This document shows, piece after piece, positions 53,151-61,886 of a DNA stretch of 64,000 nucleotides (position 1 is its first letter; each line of letters starts with the position of its first letter). The DNA comes from Halococcus saccharolyticus DSM 5350 (GTDB lineage: Archaea; Halobacteriota; Halobacteria; Halobacteriales; Halococcaceae): the NCBI RefSeq assembly GCF_000336915.1, contig NZ_AOMD01000012.1, positions 62,001 through 126,000 of the forward strand. The letters are read 5' to 3'. The notes below the pieces were generated by a model. It ran no database searches and had not been told where the DNA came from. It saw nothing but the letters and a program-made list of their open reading frames with translations. A program made the translations under genes and the position numbers.

Positions 53151-53471
53151 GTGGATCCCCTCGTACTGCCCGAATCCGGCGCTCTGACCGTCCTCGTCGG
53201 CCTGGGTGTGCTGGTACTCGGGTATCTCATCAAGTTCCGTGGCTGGACGTTCCTCCTCGCCGGCTACGATCCGAACGCCGTCACCGACGAGGCGGCGCTC
53301 GCCGACCTCGCGGGCGGAACCATCATCCGGATCGGCCTCACCGTCGTCGTCTTCGGGATCGTCACCGCCGTCGGGGCAACGTCCTCGCTGCTCGACACGG
53401 TCTTCGCGATCGCCATTCTCGTCGCCGCTGTCCGCCTCGTCTATCGGGTTCGGAAGCACACGACGGCCTGA
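53151..53471 (+). CDS. Small membrane protein (DUF3784-like)
   Basis: 106 aa from a GTG at 53151; TATA-like TTCATATC (53122-53129) lies 22-29 bases upstream, which supports this start. Three hydrophobic segments: VLVGLGVLVLGYLIKF, IIRIGLTVVVFGIVTAVG and VFAIAILVAAVRLVY. FLLAGYDP after the first helix recalls the AGY motif of DUF3784 proteins; the assignment is tentative. Followed by a 140-base gap with the ppsA promoter. Confidence 0.65.
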   Translation: MDPLVLPESGALTVLVGLGVLVLGYLIKFRGWTFLLAGYDPNAVTDEAALADLAGGTIIRIGLTVVVFGIVTAVGATSSLLDTVFAIAILVAAVRLVYRVRKHTTA

Positions 53472-53579
53472 CCCCGGCGGGGCACGGCGGCGATCTCCTC
53501 GTCACCCGATCACACCTGACGATGCAAGTAGTGTGGAAACGACATCGTCTCGGTGCTGTCGCTCGGCTGGTTCGGAACC

Positions 53580-53588
53580 TTCTTTATC
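53580..53588 (+). promoter_or_regulatory. TATA-like box of ppsA
   Basis: TTCTTTATC lies 24-32 bases upstream of the ATG at 53612 and supports this ATG over the TTG at 53603-53605. Confidence 0.5.
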
Positions 53589-53611
53589 GACGTTCGTGAG
53601 TGTTGATCCAC

Positions 53612-55891
53612 ATGGCAGTACTCTGGCTGGACGAGGTCGGGAAAGACGACATCGGCGATGTCGGCGGCAAGGGGGCGTCGCTCGGCGAACTCGCCGGTGC
53701 CGGACTGCCCGTGCCGCCCGCGTTCGTCGTCACCGCGGGGACGTACCGCTCGTTCATCGAGGAGACCGGTATCGACGAGGAACTGTTCGACGCGGTCGAC
53801 GTCGATCCCGACGACTCGGCCGCGCTCGCGGAGGCCCAGGCCCGCGCCGAGGAGCTCATCCTCGACACCGAGATGCCCGACGACCTCCGCGAGGAGATCG
53901 TCGCAACCTACGGGAACCTCGACGACGGTGAGGCGTTCGTCGCGGTGCGCTCCTCTGCCACCGCCGAGGACCTCCCGGACGCCTCCTTCGCGGGCCAGCA
54001 GGAGACGTTCCTGAATGTCACCGAGGAGGATCTCGTCGACCGGGTGAAAGAGTGCTGGGCGTCGCTGTTCACCCAGCGCGCGATCTATTACCGCGAACAG
54101 CAGGGGTTCGAGCACGACAAGGTGGACATCGCGGTGGTCGTCCAGCGGATGGTCGACGCCGAGAAGTCGGGCGTGATGTTCACTTCCCATCCCTCGACCG
54201 GCGAGGACGATCTCATCGTTGAGGCCGCGTGGGGGCTCGGCGAGGCGGTCGTGGCGGGCGAGGTCTCGCCCGACAACTACGTCTTCGACCGAGCGAGCGG
54301 GGAGATCGATTCGGTCACGGTCGCCGAGAAGAACACGATGTACGAGAAAAGCGAGACCGGCGAGACCGTCTCGCGCGAGGTCCCCGAGGACAAACGCACC
54401 GCCCAGGTGCTCGACGAGAGCGAGATCGACAGGTTGGTCGAACTCGGCGAGCGCGTCGAGGACCACTACGGCGAGCCCCAGGATGTGGAGTGGGCGATCG
54501 TTGGGGAGGATGTGTTCATGCTCCAGTCCCGGCCGATCACCACGATCACCGAGGGCGACGATTCGGCGAGCGGTTCCGAGGCGGGCGTCGCCGACGGTGG
54601 CGGAGCCGACGACACGACGGCCGAAGAGGTCCTGCTCACGGGCCTCGGCGCGAGCCCAGGCGTGGCGAGCGGCTCCGTCAGGATCGTCGAGACGCTCGAT
54701 CAGCTCGACAAGGTCGAGGAGGGCGACATCATCGTGACCGAGATGACCACGCCCGACATGGTGCCCGCGATGAAACGCGCGGGCGGGATCGTGACCGACG
54801 AGGGTGGAATGACCTCCCACGCCGCCATCGTCTCGCGGGAACTCGGCGTGCCTGCGGTCGTTGGCTCACAGAGCGCGACCGGTACTCTCGAAGACGGTCA
54901 GCTCGTCACTATCGACGGCGACAAGGGCTCGATCCGTGAGGGCCGGACCGCGAACGGCGAGCGCGACGCCGTCGAGGAGGTCCGGCCGCAGGCCCCGGTC
55001 AAACCGATGACCGCGACCGAGGTGAAGGTCAACGTCTCGATCCCCGAGGCCGCAGAGCGAGCGGCCGCGACGGGCGCGGACGGCGTCGGGCTCCTTCGTC
55101 TCGAGCACATGATTCTCTCGACGAACAAGACTCCCGAGAAGTACATCGCCGACCACGGCGAGGACGCCTACATCGACGAGATCGTTGAGGGTGTCCGGCG
55201 GTCGGCCGACGAGTTCTACCCCCGGCCGGTGCGGGTGCGCACGCTCGATGCGCCGACCGACGAGTTCCGTCAGCTCCAGGGCGGCGGCGACGAGCCCGAC
55301 GAGCACAACCCGATGTTGGGGTATCGGGGCATCCGCCGGAGCCTCGACACGCCCGACGTGTTCGTCCACGAGCTCGAAGCGTTCCGTCGGCTCTACGAGA
55401 TGGGCTACGACAACGTCGAGATCATGTTCCCGCTCGTGAACGATGTCGAGGACGTCCGGGCGGCGCGGGATCTGATGGAAGAGGCCGACATCGATATCGA
55501 CAAGCGATCGTGGGGCGTGATGATCGAGACGCCCGCGAGCGCGCTGTGTGTCGAAGAGATGGCGAACGCCGGGATCGACTTCGCCTCCTTCGGCACCAAC
55601 GATCTCACCCAGTACACCCTGGCTGTGGACCGGAACAACGGCCAGGTCGCCGACCGATTCGACGAACTCCACCCCGCGGTGCTCGAACTCATCGGCGAGA
55701 CGATCGAAACCTGCCGCGAGCACGACGTCGAGACAAGTATCTGTGGCCAGGCCGGCTCGAAACCCGAAATGGTCGATTTCCTCGTCAACGAGGGCGTCTC
55801 CTCGATCTCGGCGAACATCGACGCCGTCCGTGACGTCCAGCACGAGGTCAAGCGGGTCGAACAGAAGCTGATCCTCGATACCGTCCGCTGA
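53612..55891 (+). CDS. ppsA: Phosphoenolpyruvate synthase
   Basis: 759 aa. Makes PEP from pyruvate and ATP (releasing AMP and phosphate), the entry to gluconeogenesis. N-terminal ATP-binding domain (about 1-310) with VGGKGASLGELAGAG and VRSSATAEDLPDASFAGQQE. A linker (about 312-340) rich in Ser/Gly/Asp follows, then the phosphohistidine domain with His403 in GGMTSHAAIVSREL. The C-terminal PEP/pyruvate TIM barrel (about 450-759) has GVGLLRLEHM, MIETPASALC, FGTNDLTQYTLAVDR and CGQAGSKPEMV. Complete by length. Transcribed alone from its own TATA box. Confidence 0.95.
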   Translation: MAVLWLDEVGKDDIGDVGGKGASLGELAGAGLPVPPAFVVTAGTYRSFIEETGIDEELFDAVDVDPDDSAALAEAQARAEELILDTEMPDDLREEIVATYGNLDDGEAFVAVRSSATAEDLPDASFAGQQETFLNVTEEDLVDRVKECWASLFTQRAIYYREQQGFEHDKVDIAVVVQRMVDAEKSGVMFTSHPSTGEDDLIVEAAWGLGEAVVAGEVSPDNYVFDRASGEIDSVTVAEKNTMYEKSETGETVSREVPEDKRTAQVLDESEIDRLVELGERVEDHYGEPQDVEWAIVGEDVFMLQSRPITTITEGDDSASGSEAGVADGGGADDTTAEEVLLTGLGASPGVASGSVRIVETLDQLDKVEEGDIIVTEMTTPDMVPAMKRAGGIVTDEGGMTSHAAIVSRELGVPAVVGSQSATGTLEDGQLVTIDGDKGSIREGRTANGERDAVEEVRPQAPVKPMTATEVKVNVSIPEAAERAAATGADGVGLLRLEHMILSTNKTPEKYIADHGEDAYIDEIVEGVRRSADEFYPRPVRVRTLDAPTDEFRQLQGGGDEPDEHNPMLGYRGIRRSLDTPDVFVHELEAFRRLYEMGYDNVEIMFPLVNDVEDVRAARDLMEEADIDIDKRSWGVMIETPASALCVEEMANAGIDFASFGTNDLTQYTLAVDRNNGQVADRFDELHPAVLELIGETIETCREHDVETSICGQAGSKPEMVDFLVNEGVSSISANIDAVRDVQHEVKRVEQKLILDTVR

Positions 55892-56004
55892 ACGGACGGT
55901 TCGGCCCGTTGACCGCGAGCCGTTCGACACACCGCTCTTCCATCCGAATCGAAACACTACATTCTCACACCGGATACCACTGCGTTGAGGGCTGCGACAA
56001 CGGT

Positions 56005-56184
56005 CTACGTTACCACGAGACTTACTCCGACACCAAACTCGAAAGCGCCCGACTGTAGAACGATCGCGGAACAGCGAAGCGAGAGGGTCTCGAACAGTCG
56101 AGAACTCGCGTAGGCGGAACTGACGAGAGCAGTACCGAGGATCACGACGAAGTCGATGGAGAACGGGACCCTGGTTGGTAGGAG
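56005..56184 (-). pseudogene. Possible membrane-protein remnant after the ABC-2 permease
   Basis: Directly after the permease TAG (56185-56187) the same frame stays open for 59 codons to a TAG at 56005-56007. It reads like a membrane protein end: PFSIDFVVILGTALVSSAY then ASSRLFETLSL. No start codon in a convincing position. It could be the decayed tail of a second permease gene or a chance frame. The rest of the gap to ppsA (55892-56004) shows nothing. Confidence 0.25.
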
Positions 56185-57021
56185 CTACTCTATATCCGCT
56201 CTGTTGAAACAAAGATAACCCAGAGCTAGTGGTATGACAACCCACAATCCGATGACGATGAACCCATACCAATCCTGCCAGATATTCGTCTGCAGGTATG
56301 GGAACCGGGTGATTTCACGATATTCGGGGATGACTGCTCGTGTGGCGTGGGCGAACGCTGTCGAAGGATTGAGAGCGGAGAAAATCGATAACCAAGCCGG
56401 CTGTTCCCCTACAGGGACCGTATAGCCGATCGTCATCGTTTGCAGTACTGCCACGATTACGTCCCATAATATCAAAATCAGCGAGTACACCGCAACTGCA
56501 CCGGCGAGCGCACGTTTCCGTGATTTCGTACTCGCCGAGAACCCAACTGCAATCGAAACACAAACCAGTGCATAGAGAACTGTGAGCAGCGTATAGAGTC
56601 CGAATTCAAGGAGTGCAAACGAATCGTACGAAATCAACGCTACGAGAGCAGCAGCACCGTAGCCGACCAGTATCGCTACCGAAACCACAGCAGTTTGACC
56701 GATGACTTTCCCGAAGAAAACCTCTCCTCGTGTGTTCGGCAGTCCCAGAATGAGCCGGATGCTGCCACTCGTGCGTTCACCAGCAATTGCTTTGTACCCA
56801 ACCATCAGTCCAACCAACGGAACGAGATAGACGGAGGGTTGTCGCATACTGTTCAAAAGTGCCAGCGTGTTCACGTTCCCAGTAGAACCCATCATGTCAG
56901 GAATCCATTGGATTGCTGTTAGGAAGACAGCGAAAGCCATGAACAAGGCCATGAGTCCAATCAGAGTGTACGAACGAATCGAGTCGAGAAACTCCTTCCT
57001 CGTGACAGCGATCACACTCAT
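56185..57021 (-). CDS. ABC-2 type permease (NosY-like)
   Basis: 278 aa from the ATG at 57021; TATA-like TTAAGATATG (minus strand, about 57044-57053) lies 23-32 bases upstream. About six hydrophobic helices, with the N-terminal SVIAVTRKEFLDSIRSYTL and KAIAGERTSGSIRLILGLP, the ABC-2 export permease signature. No ATP-binding partner gene is adjacent, so the ATPase is elsewhere or lost. The gene is visibly richer in A+T than all its neighbours and its protein is less acidic, which suggests recent acquisition. Confidence 0.83.
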   Translation of the reverse strand: MSVIAVTRKEFLDSIRSYTLIGLMALFMAFAVFLTAIQWIPDMMGSTGNVNTLALLNSMRQPSVYLVPLVGLMVGYKAIAGERTSGSIRLILGLPNTRGEVFFGKVIGQTAVVSVAILVGYGAAALVALISYDSFALLEFGLYTLLTVLYALVCVSIAVGFSASTKSRKRALAGAVAVYSLILILWDVIVAVLQTMTIGYTVPVGEQPAWLSIFSALNPSTAFAHATRAVIPEYREITRFPYLQTNIWQDWYGFIVIGLWVVIPLALGYLCFNRADIE

Positions 57022-57136
57022 TATCGTACTGTTTTCCCACCCATATCTTAATCTTGATGGTATTTCCAACCCAGTCAACAGACTCCGCTAACTAAGAGGT
57101 ACCACACAGGAGGAACCGATCACGAGCACATCGAGT

Positions 57137-57165
57137 GTTGTGTCTCGGCGGTGTCGAGACACAAC
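57137..57165. promoter_or_regulatory. 11-bp inverted repeat upstream of the mfnA-like gene
   Basis: Perfect arms GTTGTGTCTCG (57137-57147) and CGAGACACAAC (57155-57165) with a 7-base loop. It ends a few bases before a TATA-like CTAAACC (57168-57174), which is 22-28 bases before the ATG at 57196. Placement suits an operator; a terminator for upstream transcription is the alternative. Confidence 0.5.
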
Positions 57166-57195
57166 GGCTAAACCTGCCACACTCCAGCCATAGCT

Positions 57196-58281
57196 ATGCA
57201 GCGGGCCACCCCGCAGGAGTTCTCCCGTGTCCTCTCTTCGATGTGTACGGAACCCCACCCCGCGGCCCGTGCGGCCGCCGAGGAGTTCCTCGCGACGAAC
57301 CCCGGCGATCCTGCCACCTACGAAACCGTCGCCGACCTCGAACGCGAGGCCGTGTCGACGCTCGGCGAGATCGCCGGCCATCCGGAAGCGGCAGGATACA
57401 TCACCAGCGGCGGCACCGAGGCGAACCTCCAGGCGATGCGGATCGCGCGCGATCGCGGGATGCACGGCGGGGCGGCTGGCGATCCGGCGACGAACGGTCG
57501 GGCGAACATCGTCGCGCCCGCGAGCGTCCACTTCAGTTTTCAGAAGGCCGCTGCCGTGCTCGGCCTCGAACTCCGGACCGCACCGCTCGGCGACGAGTAC
57601 CGGGCCGACCCCGAGGTGATGGCCGAACTCGTCGACAGCGACACCGTCGCGGTGGTCGGCGTCGCCGGCTCGACCGAATATGGAAGAATCGATCCCATTC
57701 CAGCTATCACCGATCTCGCCCGGGAGGCCGGGGTGTTGTGTCACGTCGACGCCGCGTGGGGCGGTTTTCATCTGCCGTTCACCGATCACGACTGGCAGTT
57801 CGGTCACGCCGACATCGACACGCTGACGATCGACCCCCACAAGCTCGGTCAGGCAGCCGTCCCCGCCGGCGGACTGCTCGCGCGGTCGTCATCGTTGCTC
57901 AATGAGCTCGCGATCGACACGCCGTATCTCGAATCGGCCTCTCAGGCCAGTCTCACAGGGACACGGAGCGGGGCGGGCGTCGCGAGTGCGGCCGCCGCGA
58001 TGGACGAACTCTGGCCGGACGGCTACCGCGAGCAGGCCGAACGCAGCCAGGCGAACGCCGACTGGCTCGCCGCTGCGTTCGACGAACGGGGCTACGACGT
58101 CGTCGAGCCCGAGTTGCCGCTGGTCGCTGCCGACCTCCCCGAAAGCGAGTTCGACGCACTCCGTGAGGTGGGATGGCGGATCGCGCGCACGGCGACGGGC
58201 GACCTTCGGGTGGTCTGTATGCCCCACGTCACCCGCGAGACGCTCCGGCGGTTCGTGACCGATCTCGACCGCGTCGAATAA
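57196..58281 (+). CDS. mfnA: MfnA-type tyrosine/aspartate decarboxylase
   Basis: 361 aa, PLP-dependent group II decarboxylase. PLP lysine Lys216 in [24 protein letters not shown] (72-85), the stacking-histidine region [10 protein letters not shown] and HVDAAWGGF. In methanogens MfnA decarboxylates tyrosine (for methanofuran) and aspartate. Haloarchaea lack methanofuran, so aspartate to beta-alanine for CoA is the more likely role; this is inference, supported by the PPS and PoK genes elsewhere in the window. An inverted repeat precedes its promoter. Confidence 0.9.
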   Translation: MQRATPQEFSRVLSSMCTEPHPAARAAAEEFLATNPGDPATYETVADLEREAVSTLGEIAGHPEAAGYITSGGTEANLQAMRIARDRGMHGGAAGDPATNGRANIVAPASVHFSFQKAAAVLGLELRTAPLGDEYRADPEVMAELVDSDTVAVVGVAGSTEYGRIDPIPAITDLAREAGVLCHVDAAWGGFHLPFTDHDWQFGHADIDTLTIDPHKLGQAAVPAGGLLARSSSLLNELAIDTPYLESASQASLTGTRSGAGVASAAAAMDELWPDGYREQAERSQANADWLAAAFDERGYDVVEPELPLVAADLPESEFDALREVGWRIARTATGDLRVVCMPHVTRETLRRFVTDLDRVE

Positions 58282-58318
58282 CACCACACTTAGGACCCGT
58301 GAGCGTGGATCCCCGACC

Positions 58319-58909
58319 GTGTCATTTCCCCTGCCCGCGGAGTGGCTGATTCTCACGGATCCCGCGGCCGGGGCGATCGTGCCGCTGCAGTTCGGCGGGC
58401 TGGAGGGAGCGGTCGAGAACGCGTCGGGACCACTCGGCCTCCTCGTCATCGCGGCGTACTCGTTTCTGATCGCGATCGTGCTGCCGTTGCCGAGCGAGGT
58501 CGTCCTCGTCCCCGCCGCGACCGGTCTCGGGTTCGGACTGTCCGAACCCGTCGCGATCGGCGTCATCATGCTCGTGAGCGGTTCCGCCAAGGCCGCCGGC
58601 AGCGTGGTCGCGTTCCACCTGGGCCACGAGGCGAAACGACAGTCCGGTCCCGTTATCGACCGGCTCCGCGAATCGCGGTTCGACGTCGTGGAGTGGTCCG
58701 AGCGCCGGACGGTCGAACTCGCGCGGGAGTACGGCTACATCGGCCTCGCGCTCGCGCTCTCTGTCCCCTTTTTCCCCGATACGCTCTCGATCTACGCGTT
58801 CACCGTCCTCGAAGAGGACTACGTGAAGTTCGCCGCCGCCACGTTCGCTGGAAGCGTGGGTCGCCTGCTCGTCACGGTGGGTGTGTTCGCGCCGTTTTTC
58901 GCCTTGTGA
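58319..58909 (+). CDS. VTT/DedA-like (SNARE-associated) membrane protein
   Basis: 196 aa from a GTG at 58319. Hydrophobic segments include GLLVIAAYSFLIAIVLPLPSE. The acidic residue after LPLPSE, the G-x-x-x-G-S-AKAAGS segment and LALSVPFFPDTLSIYAFTV fit the YqaA/DedA (VTT) family of membrane proteins linked to lipid flipping and membrane homeostasis. A loop of ~40 hydrophilic residues (about 100-140) separates the halves. It lies 37 bases after mfnA with a weak TATA-like CTTAGG (58289-58294). Confidence 0.75.
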   Translation: MSFPLPAEWLILTDPAAGAIVPLQFGGLEGAVENASGPLGLLVIAAYSFLIAIVLPLPSEVVLVPAATGLGFGLSEPVAIGVIMLVSGSAKAAGSVVAFHLGHEAKRQSGPVIDRLRESRFDVVEWSERRTVELAREYGYIGLALALSVPFFPDTLSIYAFTVLEEDYVKFAAATFAGSVGRLLVTVGVFAPFFAL

Positions 58910-58974
58910 TCCAGGGTTCGTCGATCCGCCGACCATAGTGTCGGCTGCCGGGCGTGGGGAACACCGTTATGTGT

Positions 58975-59215
58975 CCCGCGTTCGGACATGAAAGCGTGTC
59001 CCTGACGGTCCACCGCACGATGCGACTGCGCGCTATGCACCCCGCGTAGCGCGTGGTGGACCCGCCGGTACGTCGAACCCGCTGACGCGGTGACGACGGA
59101 CGGGCGTAGAAACCGCGGCGCGTTCTCCGATCGTTCGCTCTTCAGCTACGACACAACTCCAGTCACCGATCATGCACATCAACGAGAAAACCGCGGGCTT
59201 TAGGCCCGCATCGAG
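58975..59215. mobile_element. Possible IS200/IS605-derived MITE
   Basis: About 240 bases of non-coding DNA. One imperfect hairpin near the left edge is GGACA-n8-TGTCC (58984-59001); one near the right edge is GCGGGC-n5-GCCCGC (59193-59209), within AAACCGCGGGCTTTAGGCCC. The right hairpin resembles the subterminal hairpin I remember at ends of haloarchaeal OrfB-type elements. No transposase remnant is seen. Assignment is tentative. Confidence 0.4.
59197..59204 (+). promoter_or_regulatory. TATA-like box of metG inside the spacer hairpin
   Basis: GCTTTAGG in the hairpin loop lies 24-31 bases upstream of the metG ATG at 59228, and no better TATA candidate is present. Confidence 0.35.
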
Positions 59216-59227
59216 GTATCGCTACCC

Positions 59228-61297
59228 ATGAGCCACGAGTCGTTCCCCACCGAGAACCCGGCGGTGGTCACGTGTGGACTGCCGTACGCCAACGGCGATC
59301 TCCACGTCGGCCACCTCCGAACCTACGTCGGCGGCGACGCGTTCGCGCGCGCGCTCGAAACACTCGGCCAGCAGACCGCGTTCGTCTCGGGATCGGACAT
59401 GCACGGCACGCCCGTCGCGGTCAACGCGTGGCGCGAGGGCGTCTCGCCCGAGGAATTCGCGCTGCGCCACCACGAGAAGTACGAAGCGACCTTCCCGAAG
59501 TTCGACGTCGAGTTCGACAACTACGGCCATACGGGCGAGGACGAAAACATCGAACTCACCCAGAGATTCGTCAGCGAACTCGACGAGGGTGGTCATATCT
59601 ACGAGAAGGAAATCGAAGTCGCGTGGGATCCCGAAGAGGATCAACCCCTGCCCGATCGATACGTCGAGGGGACCTGTCCGTACTGCGGCGAGCACGCCCG
59701 CGGCGACGAGTGCGACGAGGGCTGCGGTCGCCATCTCGAACCGGGTGAGATCGAAGAGCCCACCAGTATTATCACGGGCAACCCCGCGGAGTACCGCACC
59801 CGCGAGCACAAGTTCCTCCGGCTCTCGGAGTTTCAGGACTACCTCGGCGAGTTCATCGACCGGCTCGACGGGACCGCGAACGCGCGCAATCAGCCCCGTG
59901 AATGGATCGAGGGCGAACTCCAGGACTGGTGTATCACCCGCGATCTCGACTGGGGGATCGAGTATCCCGGCGAGGAGGACCTCGTGCTCTACGTCTGGGT
60001 CGATGCCCCGATCGAGTACGTCGCCTCGACCAAGCAGTACACCGAGCGCGTCGGTGCCGACGAGTACGACTGGGAGCAGGTCTGGCAGGACGAAGGGGAG
60101 ATCATCCACGTCATCGGTCGGGACATCATCCAGCACCACACCGTCTTCTGGCCTGCCGTCCTTCACGGGGTGGACTTCAACGAACCCCGGTCGGTGCTGG
60201 CGAGCGGGTTCGTCAACCTCGATGGCAAGGGCTTCTCGACCAGCCGGAACCGGGCCGTCTGGGCGGACGAGTACCTCGACGAGGGGTTCGACACCGACCT
60301 CTACCGGTACTACGTCACCACCGGCACCGGGTTCCAGCAGGACGTCGACTTCTCGTGGGAGCGCTTCGCCGAGCGAGTCAACGGCGAGCTAGTGGGGACG
60401 CTCGGCAACTTCTGTTATCGGTCGCTGCTGTTCGCCCACCGCAACTACGACGGGACGCCGGCAGGCGACGTTTCCGAGGAAGTCACGGAGCGTATCGAGG
60501 ACGCAATCGACGACTTCGCCGCGGGCGTCGACGATTACTCCATCCGTGCGGTCGGTCAAGCCCCCGTCAAACTCGCTCAGTTCGGCAACGAGTACATCCA
60601 GGGTTACGAGCCGTGGAACCTCGACGACCCCGAACGTGGCTCGGTCATCCGGGACTGCATCCAGCTCGCGAAGGCGATCGCGGTGCTCGCCGAGCCAGTC
60701 ATGCCGAGCACCGCCGAACGTCTCTGGAACCAGCTCGGCGAGTCCGGCTCGGTCCACGACGCTACCCTCGACGCGGCGCTCGAGGCACCGTCGGCCGACT
60801 TCGACGCGCCCGAAGAGCTGTTTGCGAAGATCGACGACGACCGCGTCGCGGAGCTGAACGAGGAGCTCGAAGCCCAGATCGCAGCTGCCAGCGAGGGCGA
60901 CGCGGACGACGCACCCGACGAAGACGGCTCCGACGACGATACCGCCGGGACCGACACCGAGATCGCGGCGCTCGCCGACGAGCGGATCGGGTTCGAGGCG
61001 TTCCAGGACCTCGATATCCGTGTCGGCGAGATCGAACTTGCCGAGGGGATCGAGGGAGCGGACGACCTCGCCCGGCTGGAGGTCGATCTCGGCGTCGAAA
61101 CCCGACAGGTCGTCGCGGGAATCAAACAGCTCCATGATCTCAGTAGTTTAGCAGGGACTCGGGTGGTCGTACTCGCGAACATCGAGAAGAACGAGCTGTT
61201 CGGCGTCGAATCGAACGGAATGGTTCTCGCAGCGGGCGAGGATGCGGACCTGCTCACTACCCACGACGACAGCGTTCCCGGCACGAAGGTCCGCTGA
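59228..61297 (+). CDS. metG: Methionyl-tRNA synthetase
   Basis: 689 aa. Class I synthetase: HVGH at 26-29 (HIGH box) and the KMSKS equivalent GKGFSTSRN. The connective zinc knuckle contains GTCPYCGEHARGDECDEGCG. An acidic linker (about 560-580) leads to the C-terminal tRNA-binding OB domain (about 590-689, EAFQDLDIRVGEIELAEGIE), the EMAP/Trbp111 type fused at the end as in many archaea. The KMSKS box lacks both lysines of the bacterial consensus, as in other archaeal enzymes. Confidence 0.95.
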   Translation: MSHESFPTENPAVVTCGLPYANGDLHVGHLRTYVGGDAFARALETLGQQTAFVSGSDMHGTPVAVNAWREGVSPEEFALRHHEKYEATFPKFDVEFDNYGHTGEDENIELTQRFVSELDEGGHIYEKEIEVAWDPEEDQPLPDRYVEGTCPYCGEHARGDECDEGCGRHLEPGEIEEPTSIITGNPAEYRTREHKFLRLSEFQDYLGEFIDRLDGTANARNQPREWIEGELQDWCITRDLDWGIEYPGEEDLVLYVWVDAPIEYVASTKQYTERVGADEYDWEQVWQDEGEIIHVIGRDIIQHHTVFWPAVLHGVDFNEPRSVLASGFVNLDGKGFSTSRNRAVWADEYLDEGFDTDLYRYYVTTGTGFQQDVDFSWERFAERVNGELVGTLGNFCYRSLLFAHRNYDGTPAGDVSEEVTERIEDAIDDFAAGVDDYSIRAVGQAPVKLAQFGNEYIQGYEPWNLDDPERGSVIRDCIQLAKAIAVLAEPVMPSTAERLWNQLGESGSVHDATLDAALEAPSADFDAPEELFAKIDDDRVAELNEELEAQIAAASEGDADDAPDEDGSDDDTAGTDTEIAALADERIGFEAFQDLDIRVGEIELAEGIEGADDLARLEVDLGVETRQVVAGIKQLHDLSSLAGTRVVVLANIEKNELFGVESNGMVLAAGEDADLLTTHDDSVPGTKVR

Positions 61298-61442
61298 GAC
61301 GCCTTCGTAGCGGACTGCGTTCGTCTGACTCCCGATTCAGAAGTTCGTCACCTTCGACTGGATGCGGCCGTCGTCGATCTTTTCGGCCGCCGTCTCGACG
61401 ATCCGTCGATTACTGGCCTCCTTCCAAGAGCTATCGCAGAAT

Positions 61443-61453
61443 GGCTTATATAC
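61443..61453. promoter_or_regulatory. Symmetric TATA element between metG and the tiny acidic gene
   Basis: GCTTATATACT can be read as a TATA box on both strands (minus strand AGTATATAAGC). On the plus strand it would give the 61525 gene a leader of about 45 bases; on the minus strand it points into a short open stretch without a start codon. Confidence 0.4.
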
Positions 61454-61524
61454 TCGGTTGCGGAATACGGTGACTACGTCCGACGATCGGTGGCTTTTTG
61501 ATTCTATTATCTCATTCGCTATGT

Positions 61525-61734
61525 ATGACCGAGGATGTGGATGTCGAAGTCGAGCTCGAAGTCGAAGTGAATGGAGACGAACTGGAAGTCGAACTGGATC
61601 AGCCGGAAGAGGCCGAAGCAACGCTTGAAACGGAAGATCTGGATATCGAAGTCGAAATCGAGGCCGATGTTTCCGTCGAGCGAAAGGAAGGAGACGAGGA
61701 CGATTCCGAAGAAGACGACGAGTCCGCTAACTAG
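61525..61734 (+). CDS. Extremely acidic 69-aa protein
   Basis: 69 aa, of which 34 are Asp or Glu and only two are basic. The first ~50 residues alternate hydrophobic and acidic positions (VDVEVELEVEV, LEVEL, LDIEVEIEADVSVE), the pattern of amphipathic beta-strands; the last ~15 form an acidic tail. No cysteine or membrane segment. No family recognised. Could be a structural, cation-binding or nucleic-acid-mimic protein; that is speculation. The composition argues for a real gene despite its size. Confidence 0.65.
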   Translation: MTEDVDVEVELEVEVNGDELEVELDQPEEAEATLETEDLDIEVEIEADVSVERKEGDEDDSEEDDESAN

Positions 61735-61886
61735 TCCGAGGCGGCTGTACGCCCAGCGCCGGATGTCGCGTCGGAAACGGTTGCGTCGAGCACATTCGAG
61801 TGAATCTGACGCGTTCTCTACCGGGGCCGCTTCCGTTCTGGCGAGGCTGGCGGCACGCACTTCAAGCTGGAACCCGTTTCCGACGT

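Noticed and set aside
58910-59227. tRNA gene in the gap before metG
   Set aside because: The G+C-rich hairpins do not form a cloverleaf; no T-loop or anticodon arm could be found.
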